Shown piece by piece: positions 46,873 to 57,132 of a stretch of 64,000 nucleotides of DNA. Made by a program: the position numbers and the translations under genes. This DNA is from Arenibacter nanhaiticus. GTDB lineage: Bacteria; Bacteroidota; Bacteroidia; Flavobacteriales; Flavobacteriaceae. A model generated the notes under the pieces. That model searched no databases. It was not told the DNA's origin and was given only the letters and a program-made list of their open reading frames with translations. The stretch lies in contig NZ_FQYX01000009.1 in assembly GCF_900141935.1 (NCBI RefSeq), forward strand, positions 62,001-126,000, given 5' to 3'. How positions within the stretch are numbered: position 1 is the stretch's first letter; each line of letters begins with the position of its first letter.

Positions 46873-47447
46873 GCTTTTGTTAATTGTAATGTTTTGTTGT
46901 TTTATGTTAAAATCGGTTATCCGGACAAAAAGACTATATAGTTTATTAAGTTTTAATTTATCGGCAACAATAATACTCTAAACCCATCAATTATACTCCA
47001 AAAACATCGGATAAAACCATTTTACCTCCTACAATACAGGTGATGGTTAACTTTTTAACCTACCCTATGAGCTGTGTTTCAATTTCGATTTTTTTTAGGA
47101 GTTCGAAAATTACGTAAAGAAAAGACTCCTTTAACAAATAGGACCACTAAAAACAACCGATACAACAGGATATACTGGAGTTTAAAGCATCAAAACCAAT
47201 ATCAAATAACAGTTGTTTTGGCACCATACGTTTATTTTAAAAAGCCATTTTTAACCCCTTCTTTTTTCTAAAACATTATGTGCAATTCTTACTTTTTAAA
47301 TTTAATTAAACACCTCATTAAACTCAATATATTCTCGGCAAACGGTATTTCCTCTAGCAACTTATACCTTTTATCGATTAATTATATTGTTTCGAAATAT
47401 CAGGGCGATCTTTGTGTTTTTGAAAAAAAATAGTGAACAAGTCCAAA
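46873..47447. other. Intergenic region, no gene supported
   Basis: 575 bp between divergent genes. A 65-codon open frame at 47074-47271 has a composition unlike a protein and no sensible start. A possible promoter for the next gene is TTG at 47387-47389 and GATCTTTG at 47408-47415. Confidence 0.5.
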
Positions 47448-47918
47448 ATGAAATTCATTTTACGTATTTTTTCCTTTAAAGTTTGCCTTCTTTTATCAGT
47501 GATCGCACTGATTTTTCTAGTTGTATTAAACTTTTATGGCCTATACTCCAATAAATTCTACTTTAATAAAGTCGACAATTATATTTTTCCGGTTTTAGCC
47601 ATTGTACATCTTATATATCTTTATGTTTTGAACAGTCGGATTAGAAGATCGGCCTCTATAGATTCTACAGTGCTAAATTTGGAGTATGGTTTGTATCCTG
47701 CATTTTTAATTTACATGTATAGAGGTGCTGAAACTTTAATAAATCTCCTCTCTTATAGTAAGTTCGAAAGCACCCTACAATCGGAAGTATTTCATTTTAT
47801 GGTCATTGTGATATCCTTGATGTATTTTTTCTTAGCACTGCTTAGCCTAATAACCTTTAGACATAGACAACAAATCCTAGGTCATTACCACTTCTTAATT
47901 CTAAACAAACACCAATAA
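47448..47918 (+). CDS. Small membrane protein, related to the broken gene at 48334
   Basis: 156 residues from ATG 47448 (a GTG at 47433 is in frame but unneeded). Four hydrophobic segments: about 10-32, 45-60, 80-105 and 110-130. Distinct words are LNFYGLYSNKFYFNKVDNYIF and VLAIVHLIYLY. No known family. The gene 48334-48789 repeats the pattern (LSFYGLYFNRFNFF, ILAIIYPLYIF), so this is the intact partner of a pair. Confidence 0.6.
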   Translation: MKFILRIFSFKVCLLLSVIALIFLVVLNFYGLYSNKFYFNKVDNYIFPVLAIVHLIYLYVLNSRIRRSASIDSTVLNLEYGLYPAFLIYMYRGAETLINLLSYSKFESTLQSEVFHFMVIVISLMYFFLALLSLITFRHRQQILGHYHFLILNKHQ

Positions 47919-48333
47919 ACATCCTATTAAGTCCTTAATTGCGATTGTATTATTCGTATCTTTAAGGAAGCCATACTTATTTATTAAGCTCCTATTTTAT
48001 TTCTAAAAGAAAACCTATTACGCGACCTTAGGAAGTGGATTACTGTTGACTTTTTTTAGAAGATATTTTCATCCTGATGAATGTCTTATGCGTTAGGGAC
48101 CGCGGCGGCATCCCCGCAGCAAAGCAAGGGATATAGCCAAGGGCCCGCCCGACGAAGGAGGGAACGCCCCAATAATTAAACAAAAACTTATTATATTGAT
48201 TGCATTTTTTGTTAAGCTCCGATTAGTAACAGCATAACGACTTTATTTAAAAGTTACCGCCTAAAATAATATCTATATATAAGAATATCTTATAACACCG
48301 AGGCATTTGCATACTTCCCCCAACATTAAAATT
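47919..48333. other. Region between the two paralogues with an 80-bp repeat
   Basis: Holds copy 3 of the 80-bp element at 48090-48169 and otherwise AT-rich, apparently empty DNA. Confidence 0.55.
48090..48169 (+). repeat. 80-bp GC-rich structured repeat, copy 3 of 3
   Basis: Starts GCGTTAGGGACCGCGGCGG, ends GGAGGGAACGCCC. 4 differences from copy 1. The stems GCGTT/AACGC and ATCCC/GGGAT are kept, and most differences fall in the hairpin loop (CGGAGC versus CAAAGC). Confidence 0.75.
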
Positions 48334-48789
48334 ATGAAGGTTTCCATATCCTCAACGCTTTTGGCGATTCTAATTATTGTGATTTTAAGTTTTTACGGCC
48401 TATACTTCAACCGTTTTAATTTTTTTACAAATTAAAAAATTACATTTTCCCCGATTTTAGCCATCATTTATCCCCTATACATTTTTTGGCCTAAAACTAC
48501 CTATATGGAATACCCGGATACGGTGAGGCGAGATATTGAATATACTATGTATTTTATATGCTTGATATACCTTTTTCAAATAATCGAAACCCTGATTCCT
48601 GTCGTGTCTTTGGGACAATTCCACGATCGAATTATTCCGTCTACATTGATCCCCATGGCCGCACTAAAGATATGTTTAAAGGTGTTCTTGCTACTATTCA
48701 CCGTGTTTTTATTTATTAAACGTAAACTCCTTAGAGGAAAATACAACCATAATTATTTAGATCCGGATCTAGCGTCCGAAATTGAATAA
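48334..48789 (+). pseudogene. Paralogue of the 47448 membrane protein with an in-frame stop
   Basis: One frame of 151 codons from ATG 48334 to TAA 48787-48789, broken by a single TAA at 48433-48435 after 33 residues. Before it: MKVSISSTLLAILIIVILSF then YGLYFNRFNFFTN. After it: KITFSPILAIIYPLYIFWPK and further hydrophobic segments. The whole aligns with the intact neighbour, so the stop most likely inactivated it. A downstream ATG at 48505 could give a short 94-residue product. Confidence 0.65.
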
Positions 48790-48811
48790 CACCTCGACGT
48801 TTACTCACCGT

Positions 48812-50281
48812 TTACAGCCCTTTAATGTAGTTTCCGTATAAATCTTTAAATTCATATCCTTCTGTAAATCGCTGTTTGCTAAGCTTATTATAAGCGGCCA
48901 ATCCCCAAAGCAATAATTCCTTATAAAAGTAGACGTCTTCTTTTATAATGTTAGGATTATATTTTTCCATTAAGGCATTTAATGGCGGTATATTGTTCAG
49001 CTGGTTCTTGTATTCTTCATCGGTAGCATCGTCTAAAACAACGAGCCCTTCTCCGTTAAAGAACCAACTGATCAACTCATCATATGGCCCTTCGACATCC
49101 TTGCGTTCTAGCTTTTCTATTTTCGGGAAATATTCGGCAAAAATAGATTTTACGGCATCTTCAATCAAAATTTGCGCAACACCATCAGCGCCTTCCTGTT
49201 CGCCTTCATAGACTAGTTCTATTTTTCCGGTTATGGACGGTATGACGCCCATAAAATCTAACAATCTAACCGCTGTATTGTCCTTTTTGCTTTTAAGAAT
49301 TCGTCGTTCTGCGGTACTCAATAAATTTTCAAAGGCTGTTATGCTCATCCTGGCACTGATACCGCTCTTAGCATCTACATATTCGCTTTTTCTAGCTTCG
49401 ATACTTATTTGCTCTAATAAATCCTTGGCTACATCAGGCATATATACCGCATCGATCTGACGCTTATCGAGTTTAGATTCTTGTTGCGTAATTTTTCTAG
49501 CCGTTGCAATATCTTCTGGATAGTGGGTTAATATCTGAGACCCTATCCTATCTTTCAAAGGTGTCACAATACTCCCCCTATTAGTATAATCCTCTGGGTT
49601 TGCCGTAAACACAAACTGTAAATCGAGGGGTAGTCGCAATTTAAATCCTCTTATCTGAATGTCGCCTTCTTGCAAAATATTAAACAAGGACACTTGTATT
49701 CTTGCTTGTAAATCGGGAAGTTCATTAATCACGAATATACAACGGTTGGCACGAGGGATCATTCCAAAATGGATTACCCGGTCATCGGCATAGGAAAGTT
49801 TTAAATTAGCCGCTTTAATAGGGTCTACATCCCCTATTAGGTCGGCCACAGTGACATCTGGAGTAGCAAGTTTTTCGTAAAACCGTTCATCCCTATGCAA
49901 CCAAGAAATTGGAGTTGCGCCTCCTTTTTCCCTTATCAATTCTTTAGCATATCTAGAAATGGGGTTTAATGGATCGTCGTTTATTTCCGAACCGGCAACA
50001 ATAGGAATGTACAGGTCCAATAGATTTACCATTAAGCGCGCTAACCTGGTTTTTGCCTGCCCTCTTAGGCCAAGGAGGTTGATGTTGTGCCGCGATAGAA
50101 TTGCCCTTTCCAATTCGGGGATTACGGAGTTTTCATACCCCCATACCCCTGGAAAGCTGTTTTCCTTGTTTTTTATTTTGAGAATAAGGTTGTCCCTAAG
50201 TTCGTCTTTAATTTTCTTTGGTTGGTAGCCCGATGCTTTAAGCTGTTCTAGGTTAGTAATTTCCGTATAGTTTACATCCAT
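48812..50281 (-). CDS. MoxR/magnesium-chelatase-type AAA ATPase
   Basis: 489 residues. The P-loop GLRGQAKTR (71-79) is the MoxR variation of Walker A (GxPGxAKT). Also CIFVINELPDLQARIQVSLF (Walker B and sensor region), RIPLDLQFVF-like LRLPLDLQFVFTANPEDYTNR and a C-terminal lid. It pairs with a VWA protein on the upstream side, as MoxR ATPases often do; such pairs remodel or load other proteins. A chlorophyll role is not implied: no other tetrapyrrole genes are near. Confidence 0.85.
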   Translation of the reverse strand: MDVNYTEITNLEQLKASGYQPKKIKDELRDNLILKIKNKENSFPGVWGYENSVIPELERAILSRHNINLLGLRGQAKTRLARLMVNLLDLYIPIVAGSEINDDPLNPISRYAKELIREKGGATPISWLHRDERFYEKLATPDVTVADLIGDVDPIKAANLKLSYADDRVIHFGMIPRANRCIFVINELPDLQARIQVSLFNILQEGDIQIRGFKLRLPLDLQFVFTANPEDYTNRGSIVTPLKDRIGSQILTHYPEDIATARKITQQESKLDKRQIDAVYMPDVAKDLLEQISIEARKSEYVDAKSGISARMSITAFENLLSTAERRILKSKKDNTAVRLLDFMGVIPSITGKIELVYEGEQEGADGVAQILIEDAVKSIFAEYFPKIEKLERKDVEGPYDELISWFFNGEGLVVLDDATDEEYKNQLNNIPPLNALMEKYNPNIIKEDVYFYKELLLWGLAAYNKLSKQRFTEGYEFKDLYGNYIKGL

Positions 50282-50330
50282 ATTTCTATATTCTAAACCC
50301 CTACTGTCGCAGGATTCTTATTGTTGTTAC

Positions 50331-51473
50331 TTATCCCTTTAATCTTTTTCTTCTATTTTGCTCATAATCCTCGAAAATCATTTCTCCAAGACCTTTTAAT
50401 CCGGTAAAAAAAGCTTTCCCTTTATTCGCCGCTGTAAATTGCCTTACGAACTGCGTTAAATAGGGGTCTTTAGCTATCATAAAGGTGGTTATGGGGATAT
50501 GTAATTTCCTTGCTTGCCTAGCAATGTTATAACATTTCTCTACGATATAATCGTCCAGGCCAACGCTGTTTTTATAATATGTACCATCGGGCAACCTAAG
50601 ACAACTTGGCTTTCCGTCGGTAATCATAAATATCTGCTTATTCGTATTCTTTTTCCTTCTCAGCATATCCAAGGCCAGTGATATCCCCGCAACCGTATTG
50701 GTATGGTAGGGGCCTACTTTTAAATAAGGCAGGTCCTTTATAGGAATGGGCCAGGCATCATTTCCAAATACCAATACCTCCAAAGTGTCCTTTGGATATC
50801 GGGTGGTAATCAATTCTGCCAATGCCATGGCTACTTTTTTGGCCGGGGTAATCCTATCCTCTCCATAAAGAATCATACTATGGCTGATATCGATCATCAG
50901 CACGGTACTCATTTGGGCTTTATACTGGGTATCTTCAACCACTAAATCTTCTTCACTAAGAAAAAAGTTACCCATCCCGTGGTTAATCTGGGCATTTTTT
51001 AAACTTTCTGTCATGGAGATACGCTCTAGGCTATCGCCGAAACGATATTCTCGCAATTCGCCCAAATGCTCATCTCCCCTGCCAGAGGTACCGGTCTTAT
51101 GGCTGCCGTTACCACTGCGTTTAATTTTTCCAAATATTTGATTTAAGGCCGCTTGACGAATAATACGCTCCATTTTAGCCGTGATGGCCATATCGCTCTT
51201 TCCGGCACCCCCACCATCATTCTTATCTGCTTTATGCTCCTCCCGGAGGAATCCTTTGTTTTTAAGGTCTGCTATAAAGTCGTCAATGGTATAGTTCTCA
51301 TCGGTAAGCTCGTATTCCTTATCTAACTCCCTTAGCCAATCTAAAGCCTCATCCACATCGCCCGAAGTATGTGTGATTAATTCTTTGAAAATATCAAAAA
51401 GCTTATCGAAGGGAGTCAGTTCAGGTGCTTCGTAATTTGAAAAGCGAAACCCTTTTCTTTTATTCTTGCCCAT
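50331..51473 (-). CDS. VWA-domain protein, partner of MoxR-type ATPase
   Basis: 380 residues. The VWA domain has the metal motif VLMIDISHSMI (DxSxS) and FMITDGKPSC. N-terminal 100 residues are charged and probably helical. The same-strand ATPase follows after 50 bases; such ChlD/VWA plus MoxR pairs are common. No signal peptide, so cytosolic. The target protein of the pair is unknown. Confidence 0.85.
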   Translation of the reverse strand: MGKNKRKGFRFSNYEAPELTPFDKLFDIFKELITHTSGDVDEALDWLRELDKEYELTDENYTIDDFIADLKNKGFLREEHKADKNDGGGAGKSDMAITAKMERIIRQAALNQIFGKIKRSGNGSHKTGTSGRGDEHLGELREYRFGDSLERISMTESLKNAQINHGMGNFFLSEEDLVVEDTQYKAQMSTVLMIDISHSMILYGEDRITPAKKVAMALAELITTRYPKDTLEVLVFGNDAWPIPIKDLPYLKVGPYHTNTVAGISLALDMLRRKKNTNKQIFMITDGKPSCLRLPDGTYYKNSVGLDDYIVEKCYNIARQARKLHIPITTFMIAKDPYLTQFVRQFTAANKGKAFFTGLKGLGEMIFEDYEQNRRKRLKG

Positions 51474-51551
51474 ACTATAAATTTAATACATTTGGTTTAT
51501 ATCTTGGGCTTTTTAAACAAAACTTAACGGATCAAAGCGTACCCAACAGCT

Positions 51552-52367
51552 ATGGAAGACAAGAACTTGTCAAGGTTTATTGGATTTTATGAAACACCGC
51601 CATTATGGATCGGTCAATTAAATGGTATACAACAGTTTGTTTTTCCCGAGATAGATTTTAAAGATTTTAAACCTCAACCATTACCTACGAATCTAAGATT
51701 AGGACATCAATTAGAGCAGGTTTTCTTTCAGCTAATCAATAGCGCTGCCACCTACCGTATCCTAGCACATAATACTCCGGTTAGAAAAAACAAGATCAGT
51801 CTAGGTGAAATAGATTTTATTGTAGAAGATTTAACTGCAAACCTTCTTATACACATAGAGCTTACCTATAAGTTTTATTTAGTAGACCCCAATATTCCGG
51901 AGGAGCAGCAACAATTGATAGGTCCTAACCGAAGGGATTCTTTTTTTAGGAAAAAAGAAAAAATTATAAATCACCAAATCCCCCTAATATATTCTCCTGA
52001 GGGAATTTTAGCTTTAAGTGACCTAGGGATAGCCCAGGAAGCATTACAGCATCACGTATGTTTTAAAGCACAATTGTTTGTACCGTTTACTAATAAAAGT
52101 ACAACATTACCCTCCTTCAATCCAAAATGCATCATAGGGTATTGGTTTTCATTCCAGATCTTTGAATCCGAAGGTTTTCAAGAATTCGAATACTATATTC
52201 CAGCCAAAAAAGAATGGCCCATACCCCCCCATAAAGACGTCATCTGGTCCTCACATTTCGATATTTTACCAACGGTAAGGAATTACATGAAAAATGAACA
52301 GTCGCTTATGATATGGATTAAAAAGCCGCTGCGACCTATAGAAAAACACTTTATAGTTTGGTGGTGA
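51552..52367 (+). CDS. DUF1853-family protein
   Basis: 271 residues, soluble. RLGHQLEQVFFQLI, LGEIDFIVEDLTANLLIHIELTYKFYL and GPNRRDSFFRKKEKI look like the DUF1853 family, and the order of Glu-x-Asp...Glu-x-x-x-Lys resembles a PD-(D/E)XK nuclease core (E, D and ELTYK), so a nuclease-like fold is possible. Not proven. The gene stands alone between the VWA and his regions. Confidence 0.75.
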   Translation: MEDKNLSRFIGFYETPPLWIGQLNGIQQFVFPEIDFKDFKPQPLPTNLRLGHQLEQVFFQLINSAATYRILAHNTPVRKNKISLGEIDFIVEDLTANLLIHIELTYKFYLVDPNIPEEQQQLIGPNRRDSFFRKKEKIINHQIPLIYSPEGILALSDLGIAQEALQHHVCFKAQLFVPFTNKSTTLPSFNPKCIIGYWFSFQIFESEGFQEFEYYIPAKKEWPIPPHKDVIWSSHFDILPTVRNYMKNEQSLMIWIKKPLRPIEKHFIVWW

Positions 52368-52500
52368 TTTTATTTCCAAAGCAATGAACATTGGATACTC
52401 TCTAAAAAAACAGGAGAAACTGGTTTTCTGAATGCTATAAAAAACAATAATAGCACATATAATCCGTTCTTCTAGGAACCAATCTTAACCTATTTTGACG

Positions 52501-52887
52501 ATGATTAAAATATACTGTGTTTTATGCGCTTTTTTCTGTACGTATACCCTCCCCAAGAAAAGCAACTGTGAACTAGCTTATTCCACAGCTACTTATGCCT
52601 TAATGCACGCAAAAAAAGCCTTAAAGGCTAATAATTTCGACCATCAAAAGTATGCTTCTTCCAAAGCTTTGGCCTCTTATGAAAAAATTGTCGAATACCT
52701 AACAGATTGTAAATGCGACAATCTCTCGGACAAGGTAGCAGAAAACATAGAAGATGCGAAAAAGGCTTCCGATCCAGTCGATTGGGATAGAGGGCGCTAT
52801 TATAGCAAAAAAGTCTACAATAGCACCCAAGACCTTATTGGACTAATGGACGAGTGTTTTAGTGCTGAACCAGAAGCCAGTAAGTAA
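52501..52887 (+). CDS. Secreted small protein of unknown function
   Basis: 128 residues from the ATG at 52501. A short hydrophobic start (MIKIYCVLCAFFCTYTLP) suggests export, then a helical domain: CELAYSTATYALMHAKKALK, HQKYASSKALASYEKIVEYL and a CKC segment (TDCKCDN). Three Cys in the mature part. No family recognised. It converges on the his operon end, 12 bases away. Confidence 0.65.
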   Translation: MIKIYCVLCAFFCTYTLPKKSNCELAYSTATYALMHAKKALKANNFDHQKYASSKALASYEKIVEYLTDCKCDNLSDKVAENIEDAKKASDPVDWDRGRYYSKKVYNSTQDLIGLMDECFSAEPEASK

Positions 52888-52898
52888 TCTTTAATTTC

Positions 52899-53540
52899 TT
52901 AAGAATGGCGTGCCTCCAAAACCGCTACAATATCTTTTAAGGTAAAGCCTTTTGCTTGGAGTAATATTAGATAGTGGAACAACAAATCGGCACTTTCGTC
53001 CTTAAACAGTTTGTCGTCATTATCTTTTGCCTCGATAACCACTTCCACAGCTTCTTCTCCGACCTTTTGGGCAACCTTATTGATTCCGCTTTTAAAGAGG
53101 GACGAGACATAACTTGGCTTAGCGCCTTCTTCCTGGACTACTTTACCTTCTGCTTGGTCTTTTCTATTTTGGATAATAGCCTCGAGTTTACTTAAAAACC
53201 CGTAAGAAGCGTTATTTTCCTCTTCCCAACAGGTATCGGTTCCCTTGTGGCATGTTGGACCAACGGGATTTACCTTAACTAATAAAGCATCTTGGTCACA
53301 ATCTAGTTTCATATCTACTAGATGAAGAAAATTACCGCTTTCTTCGCCTTTGGTCCATAAACGCTGCTTGGTTCTGCTAAAAAACGTAACCTTTTGCGTT
53401 TTTTGGGTTTTCTCAAAAGCGTCTTGGTTCATATACCCCAGCATCAGTACTTTTTGGGTCGTTGCATCTTGAATGATGGCTGGTACCAATCCGTCGTTAT
53501 TCTTATTAAAGTCTATTGTCATCATTGTTACATTGGTCAT
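52899..53540 (-). CDS. hisI: Bifunctional HisIE
   Basis: 213 residues. N-terminal HisI (phosphoribosyl-AMP cyclohydrolase: GYMNQDAFEKT, FFSRTKQRLWTKGEESGN, then CDQDALLVKV and VGPTCHKGTDTCW, zinc Cys residues). C-terminal HisE (pyrophosphohydrolase: KAG-like GINKVAQKVGEEAVEVVIEA). Steps 2 and 3 of histidine synthesis. Last gene of the operon. In-frame ATG codons at 53525 and 53522 are alternative starts closer to the usual N-terminus. Confidence 0.93.
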   Translation of the reverse strand: MTNVTMMTIDFNKNNDGLVPAIIQDATTQKVLMLGYMNQDAFEKTQKTQKVTFFSRTKQRLWTKGEESGNFLHLVDMKLDCDQDALLVKVNPVGPTCHKGTDTCWEEENNASYGFLSKLEAIIQNRKDQAEGKVVQEEGAKPSYVSSLFKSGINKVAQKVGEEAVEVVIEAKDNDDKLFKDESADLLFHYLILLQAKGFTLKDIVAVLEARHS

Positions 53541-53603
53541 GAAGGAAAGAACATTTAGCGAGATGATTTATTTTTCTCGGCTCTTTTAGCCCTCTTGTTT
53601 TAT

Positions 53604-54359
53604 TTATATTCTTACTGGTATATTGTTCCGTTTTAATTCTTCTTTTAGGTCTTTGATCTCTATTTCTTTAAAATGAAAAACACTGGCTGCTAAAGCAGCA
53701 TCGGCTTTCCCTTTTAAAAAGGTATCTGTAAAATGCTGTATTTTTCCGGCACCTCCCGAGGCAATAATCGGAATATTCAATTCGGTCGATAATTTTGCCA
53801 AGGCCTCGTTCGCAAATCCGTCTTTGGTACCGTCATGATCCATAGAGGTGAACAGTATTTCCCCGGCGCCACGTTGTTCTACTTCCTTGGCCCAATCGAA
53901 CAGATTTAGTTCTGTCGGCACTTTTCCTCCCACCAAATGAACAACCCATTTACCGTCAATTTGTTTAGCATCTATAGCCACCACAATACATTGAGAGCCA
54001 AATTTAGCCACTAAGTCATTTATTAACTGTGGATTTTTCACTGCCGATGAATTTATAGAAACCTTATCCGCACCGTTGTGAAGCAAAATATCAACATCTT
54101 CAACCGATGAGATTCCGCCTCCTACGGTAAAGGGTATATTTACTTTCTCCGCTACCCTCAATACCATATCGGCCATGGTTCTACGTCCTTCTTCGGTAGC
54201 CGAGATATCTAAAAAAACCAACTCATCTGCCCCCGTTTGGGCATAGATTTCTGCCAGTTCCACAGGATCGCCAGCATCTCTTAAATCAACAAAATTGATC
54301 CCTTTAACGGTACGTCCGTTTTTAATATCCAAGCACGGTATAATTCTTTTCGTCAACAT
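53604..54359 (-). CDS. hisF: Imidazole glycerol phosphate synthase subunit HisF
   Basis: 251 residues, TIM barrel. [19 protein letters not shown] (catalytic D11), [23 protein letters not shown] and IVVAIDAKQ (second catalytic Asp), then IIASGGAGK. It couples ammonia from HisH to PRFAR cleavage. Between hisA and hisIE. Confidence 0.96.
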   Translation of the reverse strand: MLTKRIIPCLDIKNGRTVKGINFVDLRDAGDPVELAEIYAQTGADELVFLDISATEEGRRTMADMVLRVAEKVNIPFTVGGGISSVEDVDILLHNGADKVSINSSAVKNPQLINDLVAKFGSQCIVVAIDAKQIDGKWVVHLVGGKVPTELNLFDWAKEVEQRGAGEILFTSMDHDGTKDGFANEALAKLSTELNIPIIASGGAGKIQHFTDTFLKGKADAALAASVFHFKEIEIKDLKEELKRNNIPVRI

Positions 54360-54419
54360 ATCTTTTTCTAATCGCGCTGAAACTCATTCAGCCTCAGTAT
54401 TAAGTGGTTAAACACCCTT

Positions 54420-55157
54420 CTAATTTCCTAGGATAAAGTTTTCTAACTGTTTTAGGCTAATTCTATTCTCATAAATAGCCTTGCCTATAATAGTTCCTTC
54501 ACAGCCTAGATCTGCCAATTTAGGAAGTTCCTCAAAGCACGATATCCCGCCACTGGCAATTAGTTTTATCTTTGTTGCTTCATTTTCAGCGGCTAATAAT
54601 ATTTTTTCGTACAAATCAAAAGAAGGTCCTTCCAACATGCCGTCCTTGCTAATATCGGTACAAATTACATAGCTAATCCCTTCTTTTTGGTATGACTGTA
54701 TAAAAGGAATTAACTCTTCTTTGGACTCTTCGAGCCATCCCGATACTGCAACTTTTTCATCCTTGGCATCGGCGCCCAAGATTATTTTATCGGCTCCGTA
54801 GGTCTGTATCCACTTTGTGAATACAGCTCTATCTTTTACCGCAATACTACCGCCCGTTATTTGGCTTGCACCACTATCGAAGGCAATACGCAGATCGTCA
54901 TCGGATTTTAATCCTCCGCCAAAATCGATTTTCAAATTGGTTTTTGAAGCTATCTGCTCCAAAACCTTATGATTGACAATATGGTGCGACTTGGCACCGT
55001 CCAAATCAACCAAATGAAGGTGTTCTATTCCATGAGCTTCAAACTCTAACGCCACCTCCAAAGGGTTTTCATTATAAATCTTTTTAGTATCATAGTCTCC
55101 TTTAGAGAGTCTTACGCACTTTCCTTCTATAATATCTATTGCTGGTATTATTCTCAT
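54420..55157 (-). CDS. hisA: HisA phosphoribosyl isomerase
   Basis: 245 residues from the ATG at 55157 ([17 protein letters not shown]); the 10-residue extension upstream does not fit the family start. TIM-barrel motifs: AIDIIEGK (catalytic Asp), [37 protein letters not shown] (second Asp), IASGGISC. Converts ProFAR to PRFAR. Confidence 0.95.
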   Translation of the reverse strand: MRIIPAIDIIEGKCVRLSKGDYDTKKIYNENPLEVALEFEAHGIEHLHLVDLDGAKSHHIVNHKVLEQIASKTNLKIDFGGGLKSDDDLRIAFDSGASQITGGSIAVKDRAVFTKWIQTYGADKIILGADAKDEKVAVSGWLEESKEELIPFIQSYQKEGISYVICTDISKDGMLEGPSFDLYEKILLAAENEATKIKLIASGGISCFEELPKLADLGCEGTIIGKAIYENRISLKQLENFILGN

Positions 55158-55288
55158 ATAATTTCCCCAAGTTTTTAGAAACATCAAAACTTAAACAGGG
55201 TGTTTTTAAATTTGTGATTTTTATTTAGGTCCTATGCTTACAACCTACTGATTGATTTATGTGCTGCACTATAAGCCCTTATTCAATT

Positions 55289-55873
55289 TTAAACAACCTC
55301 CAAGAAGTTCTTTAAAATACGCTCTCCTACGAGGCTGCTTTTTTCTGGATGAAACTGGGTGCCATAAAAATTGTTTTTCTGCAGGGCTGCGCTATAGTCA
55401 AGGTCGTAATTGGTTACGGCTATGGTATCATCACAGACCGGAACATAAAAACTATGCACCATATAGATATATTCGTTTTCCGATATTCCATTAAACAAAG
55501 CCGAATCGAACTTGGCTATTTGGTTCCATCCTATTTGAGGAACTTTCACCCTCTTAGAAAACTTTACGGCATTTACATCAAAAATTCCCAAACCCGAAGT
55601 GTTTCCTTCTTCCGTTGCCATACACATCAACTGCATTCCCAAGCAAATCCCTAATACCGGCTGTTTCAATTGGGGTATAAGAAGGTGCAAGCCGCTGTCT
55701 TTTAGTTTTTCCATAGCGCTTCCGGCCTCCCCTACACCGGGAAATATAACCTTATCGGCTGCCAGAATTTCTTCCCTATCACTACTCAGGACCGCCTCGA
55801 ACCCTAAGCGCTGAATGGCGAATTTAATACTCTGTATGTTTCCTGCGCCGTAATTAATAATTACAATTTTCAT
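55289..55873 (-). CDS. hisH: Imidazole glycerol phosphate synthase glutaminase HisH
   Basis: 194 residues, class I glutaminase. IINYGAGNIQSI, VFPGVGEAG, VLGICLGMQLM (nucleophile Cys), then NNFYGTQFHPEKSS (His and Glu of the triad). Gives ammonia to HisF. Confidence 0.96.
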   Translation of the reverse strand: MKIVIINYGAGNIQSIKFAIQRLGFEAVLSSDREEILAADKVIFPGVGEAGSAMEKLKDSGLHLLIPQLKQPVLGICLGMQLMCMATEEGNTSGLGIFDVNAVKFSKRVKVPQIGWNQIAKFDSALFNGISENEYIYMVHSFYVPVCDDTIAVTNYDLDYSAALQKNNFYGTQFHPEKSSLVGERILKNFLEVV

Positions 55874-55948
55874 TTCTCTTGATCCAGATCCCCTCCCAAG
55901 GGAGGGGGAATTTAGTTTTCAAATATTTTTTTACACCCTCGCTAAGGA

Positions 55949-57082
55949 TTAAAGTACACCCTTAGTACTAGGCAATACCATTTTTTCTACATCGCGTTTA
56001 ACCGACATTTTGATGGCCTTTGCAAAAGCCTTAAAAATAGCCTCTATTTTATGGTGCTCATTGGTGCCTTCTGCCTTGATATTTAAATTAGCCTTTGCAC
56101 CATCAGTAAAGGATTTGAAGAAATGATAAAACATTTCGGTAGGCATTTTACCGATCATTTCACGTTTAAATTCTGTTTCCCAGACCAACCAGTTACGACC
56201 GCCAAAATCTATCGCAACCTGGGCTAAACAATCGTCCATTGGCAAACAAAAGCCATAGCGCTCTATACCTAACTTATTACCCAAAGCTTTGGCAAACACC
56301 TCTCCTAATGCAATGGCAGTATCTTCTATGGTGTGATGCTCATCGACCTCCAAGTCTCCTTTTACTTTAATATCTAGGTCCATTTGGCCATGACGTGCCA
56401 ATTGATCTAACATATGGTCAAAAAAGTCTAGGCCGGTACTGATGTTACTCTTCCCTGTACCATCCAGATTCAGTTTTATAAAGATATCGGTCTCATGGGT
56501 AGTACGTTGTATTTCCGATACTCGGTCTTGCAGTTTTAAAAACTCATAAATCTGCTCCCAATCATTGGTCTCCAAAGCAATATACGACGACAACTCGTCC
56601 TTCTTAACGGTGATTTCCCCAGTTCCCAAATGAGTATGGTCATTGATGAAGATACCCTTAGATCCTAAGTTTTTAGCCAATTCAATATCTGTAAGCCTAT
56701 CACCAATGACAAAGGAATTCTTTAAATCATATTCGTCCGAGAAATATTCCGTTAGCAACCCAGTTCCTGGTTTCCTAGTATTGGCATTTTCATGAGGAAA
56801 GGTCCTGTCCAAAAATATTTTATCAAAAACCACTCCTTCATTTTTAAAAGAGTCTAGTATAAAGTTATGAACTGGCCAAAAGGTGTCTTCCGGAAAAGAG
56901 TCGGTTCCCAAGCCGTCCTGATTGGTTATCATCACCAATTCATAATCTAGTTCTTTGGCAATTTTCCCTAAGAAAGTAAAGGCTTTAGGGTAAAAGGTCA
57001 TTTTTTCAAAAGCATCGATCTGCTCATCCACGGTTTCTTTAATAATGGTACCGTCTCTATCTATAAATAGTACTTTTTTCAT
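55949..57082 (-). CDS. hisB: Bifunctional histidinol-phosphatase/IGP dehydratase HisB
   Basis: 377 residues from the ATG at 57082. N-terminal HAD phosphatase: [11 protein letters not shown] (nucleophile Asp), MITNQDGLG and [15 protein letters not shown]-terminal dehydratase from about residue 190: [47 protein letters not shown] (metal His). Steps 6 and 8 of the pathway in one chain, as in gamma-proteobacteria and many Bacteroidota. Confidence 0.95.
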   Translation of the reverse strand: MKKVLFIDRDGTIIKETVDEQIDAFEKMTFYPKAFTFLGKIAKELDYELVMITNQDGLGTDSFPEDTFWPVHNFILDSFKNEGVVFDKIFLDRTFPHENANTRKPGTGLLTEYFSDEYDLKNSFVIGDRLTDIELAKNLGSKGIFINDHTHLGTGEITVKKDELSSYIALETNDWEQIYEFLKLQDRVSEIQRTTHETDIFIKLNLDGTGKSNISTGLDFFDHMLDQLARHGQMDLDIKVKGDLEVDEHHTIEDTAIALGEVFAKALGNKLGIERYGFCLPMDDCLAQVAIDFGGRNWLVWETEFKREMIGKMPTEMFYHFFKSFTDGAKANLNIKAEGTNEHHKIEAIFKAFAKAIKMSVKRDVEKMVLPSTKGVL

Positions 57083-57132
57083 AGCTATGATCACCCAACT
57101 CTTAAACAATAAGGGTTATGGATTTTATTTGG

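Noticed and set aside
47074-47271. 65-codon open frame on the plus strand
   Set aside because: Composition is unlike a protein (many basic and aromatic residues in a random order), no sensible start, and it lies in AT-rich intergenic DNA.
3981-48333. tRNA or rRNA genes in the gaps
   Set aside because: No cloverleaf with a TTC arm and CCA-ready end was found by eye in the intergenic regions.
48812-51473. Reading the ATPase-VWA pair as magnesium chelatase for chlorophyll or cobalamin
   Set aside because: No other tetrapyrrole genes nearby; the P-loop is of the MoxR type.
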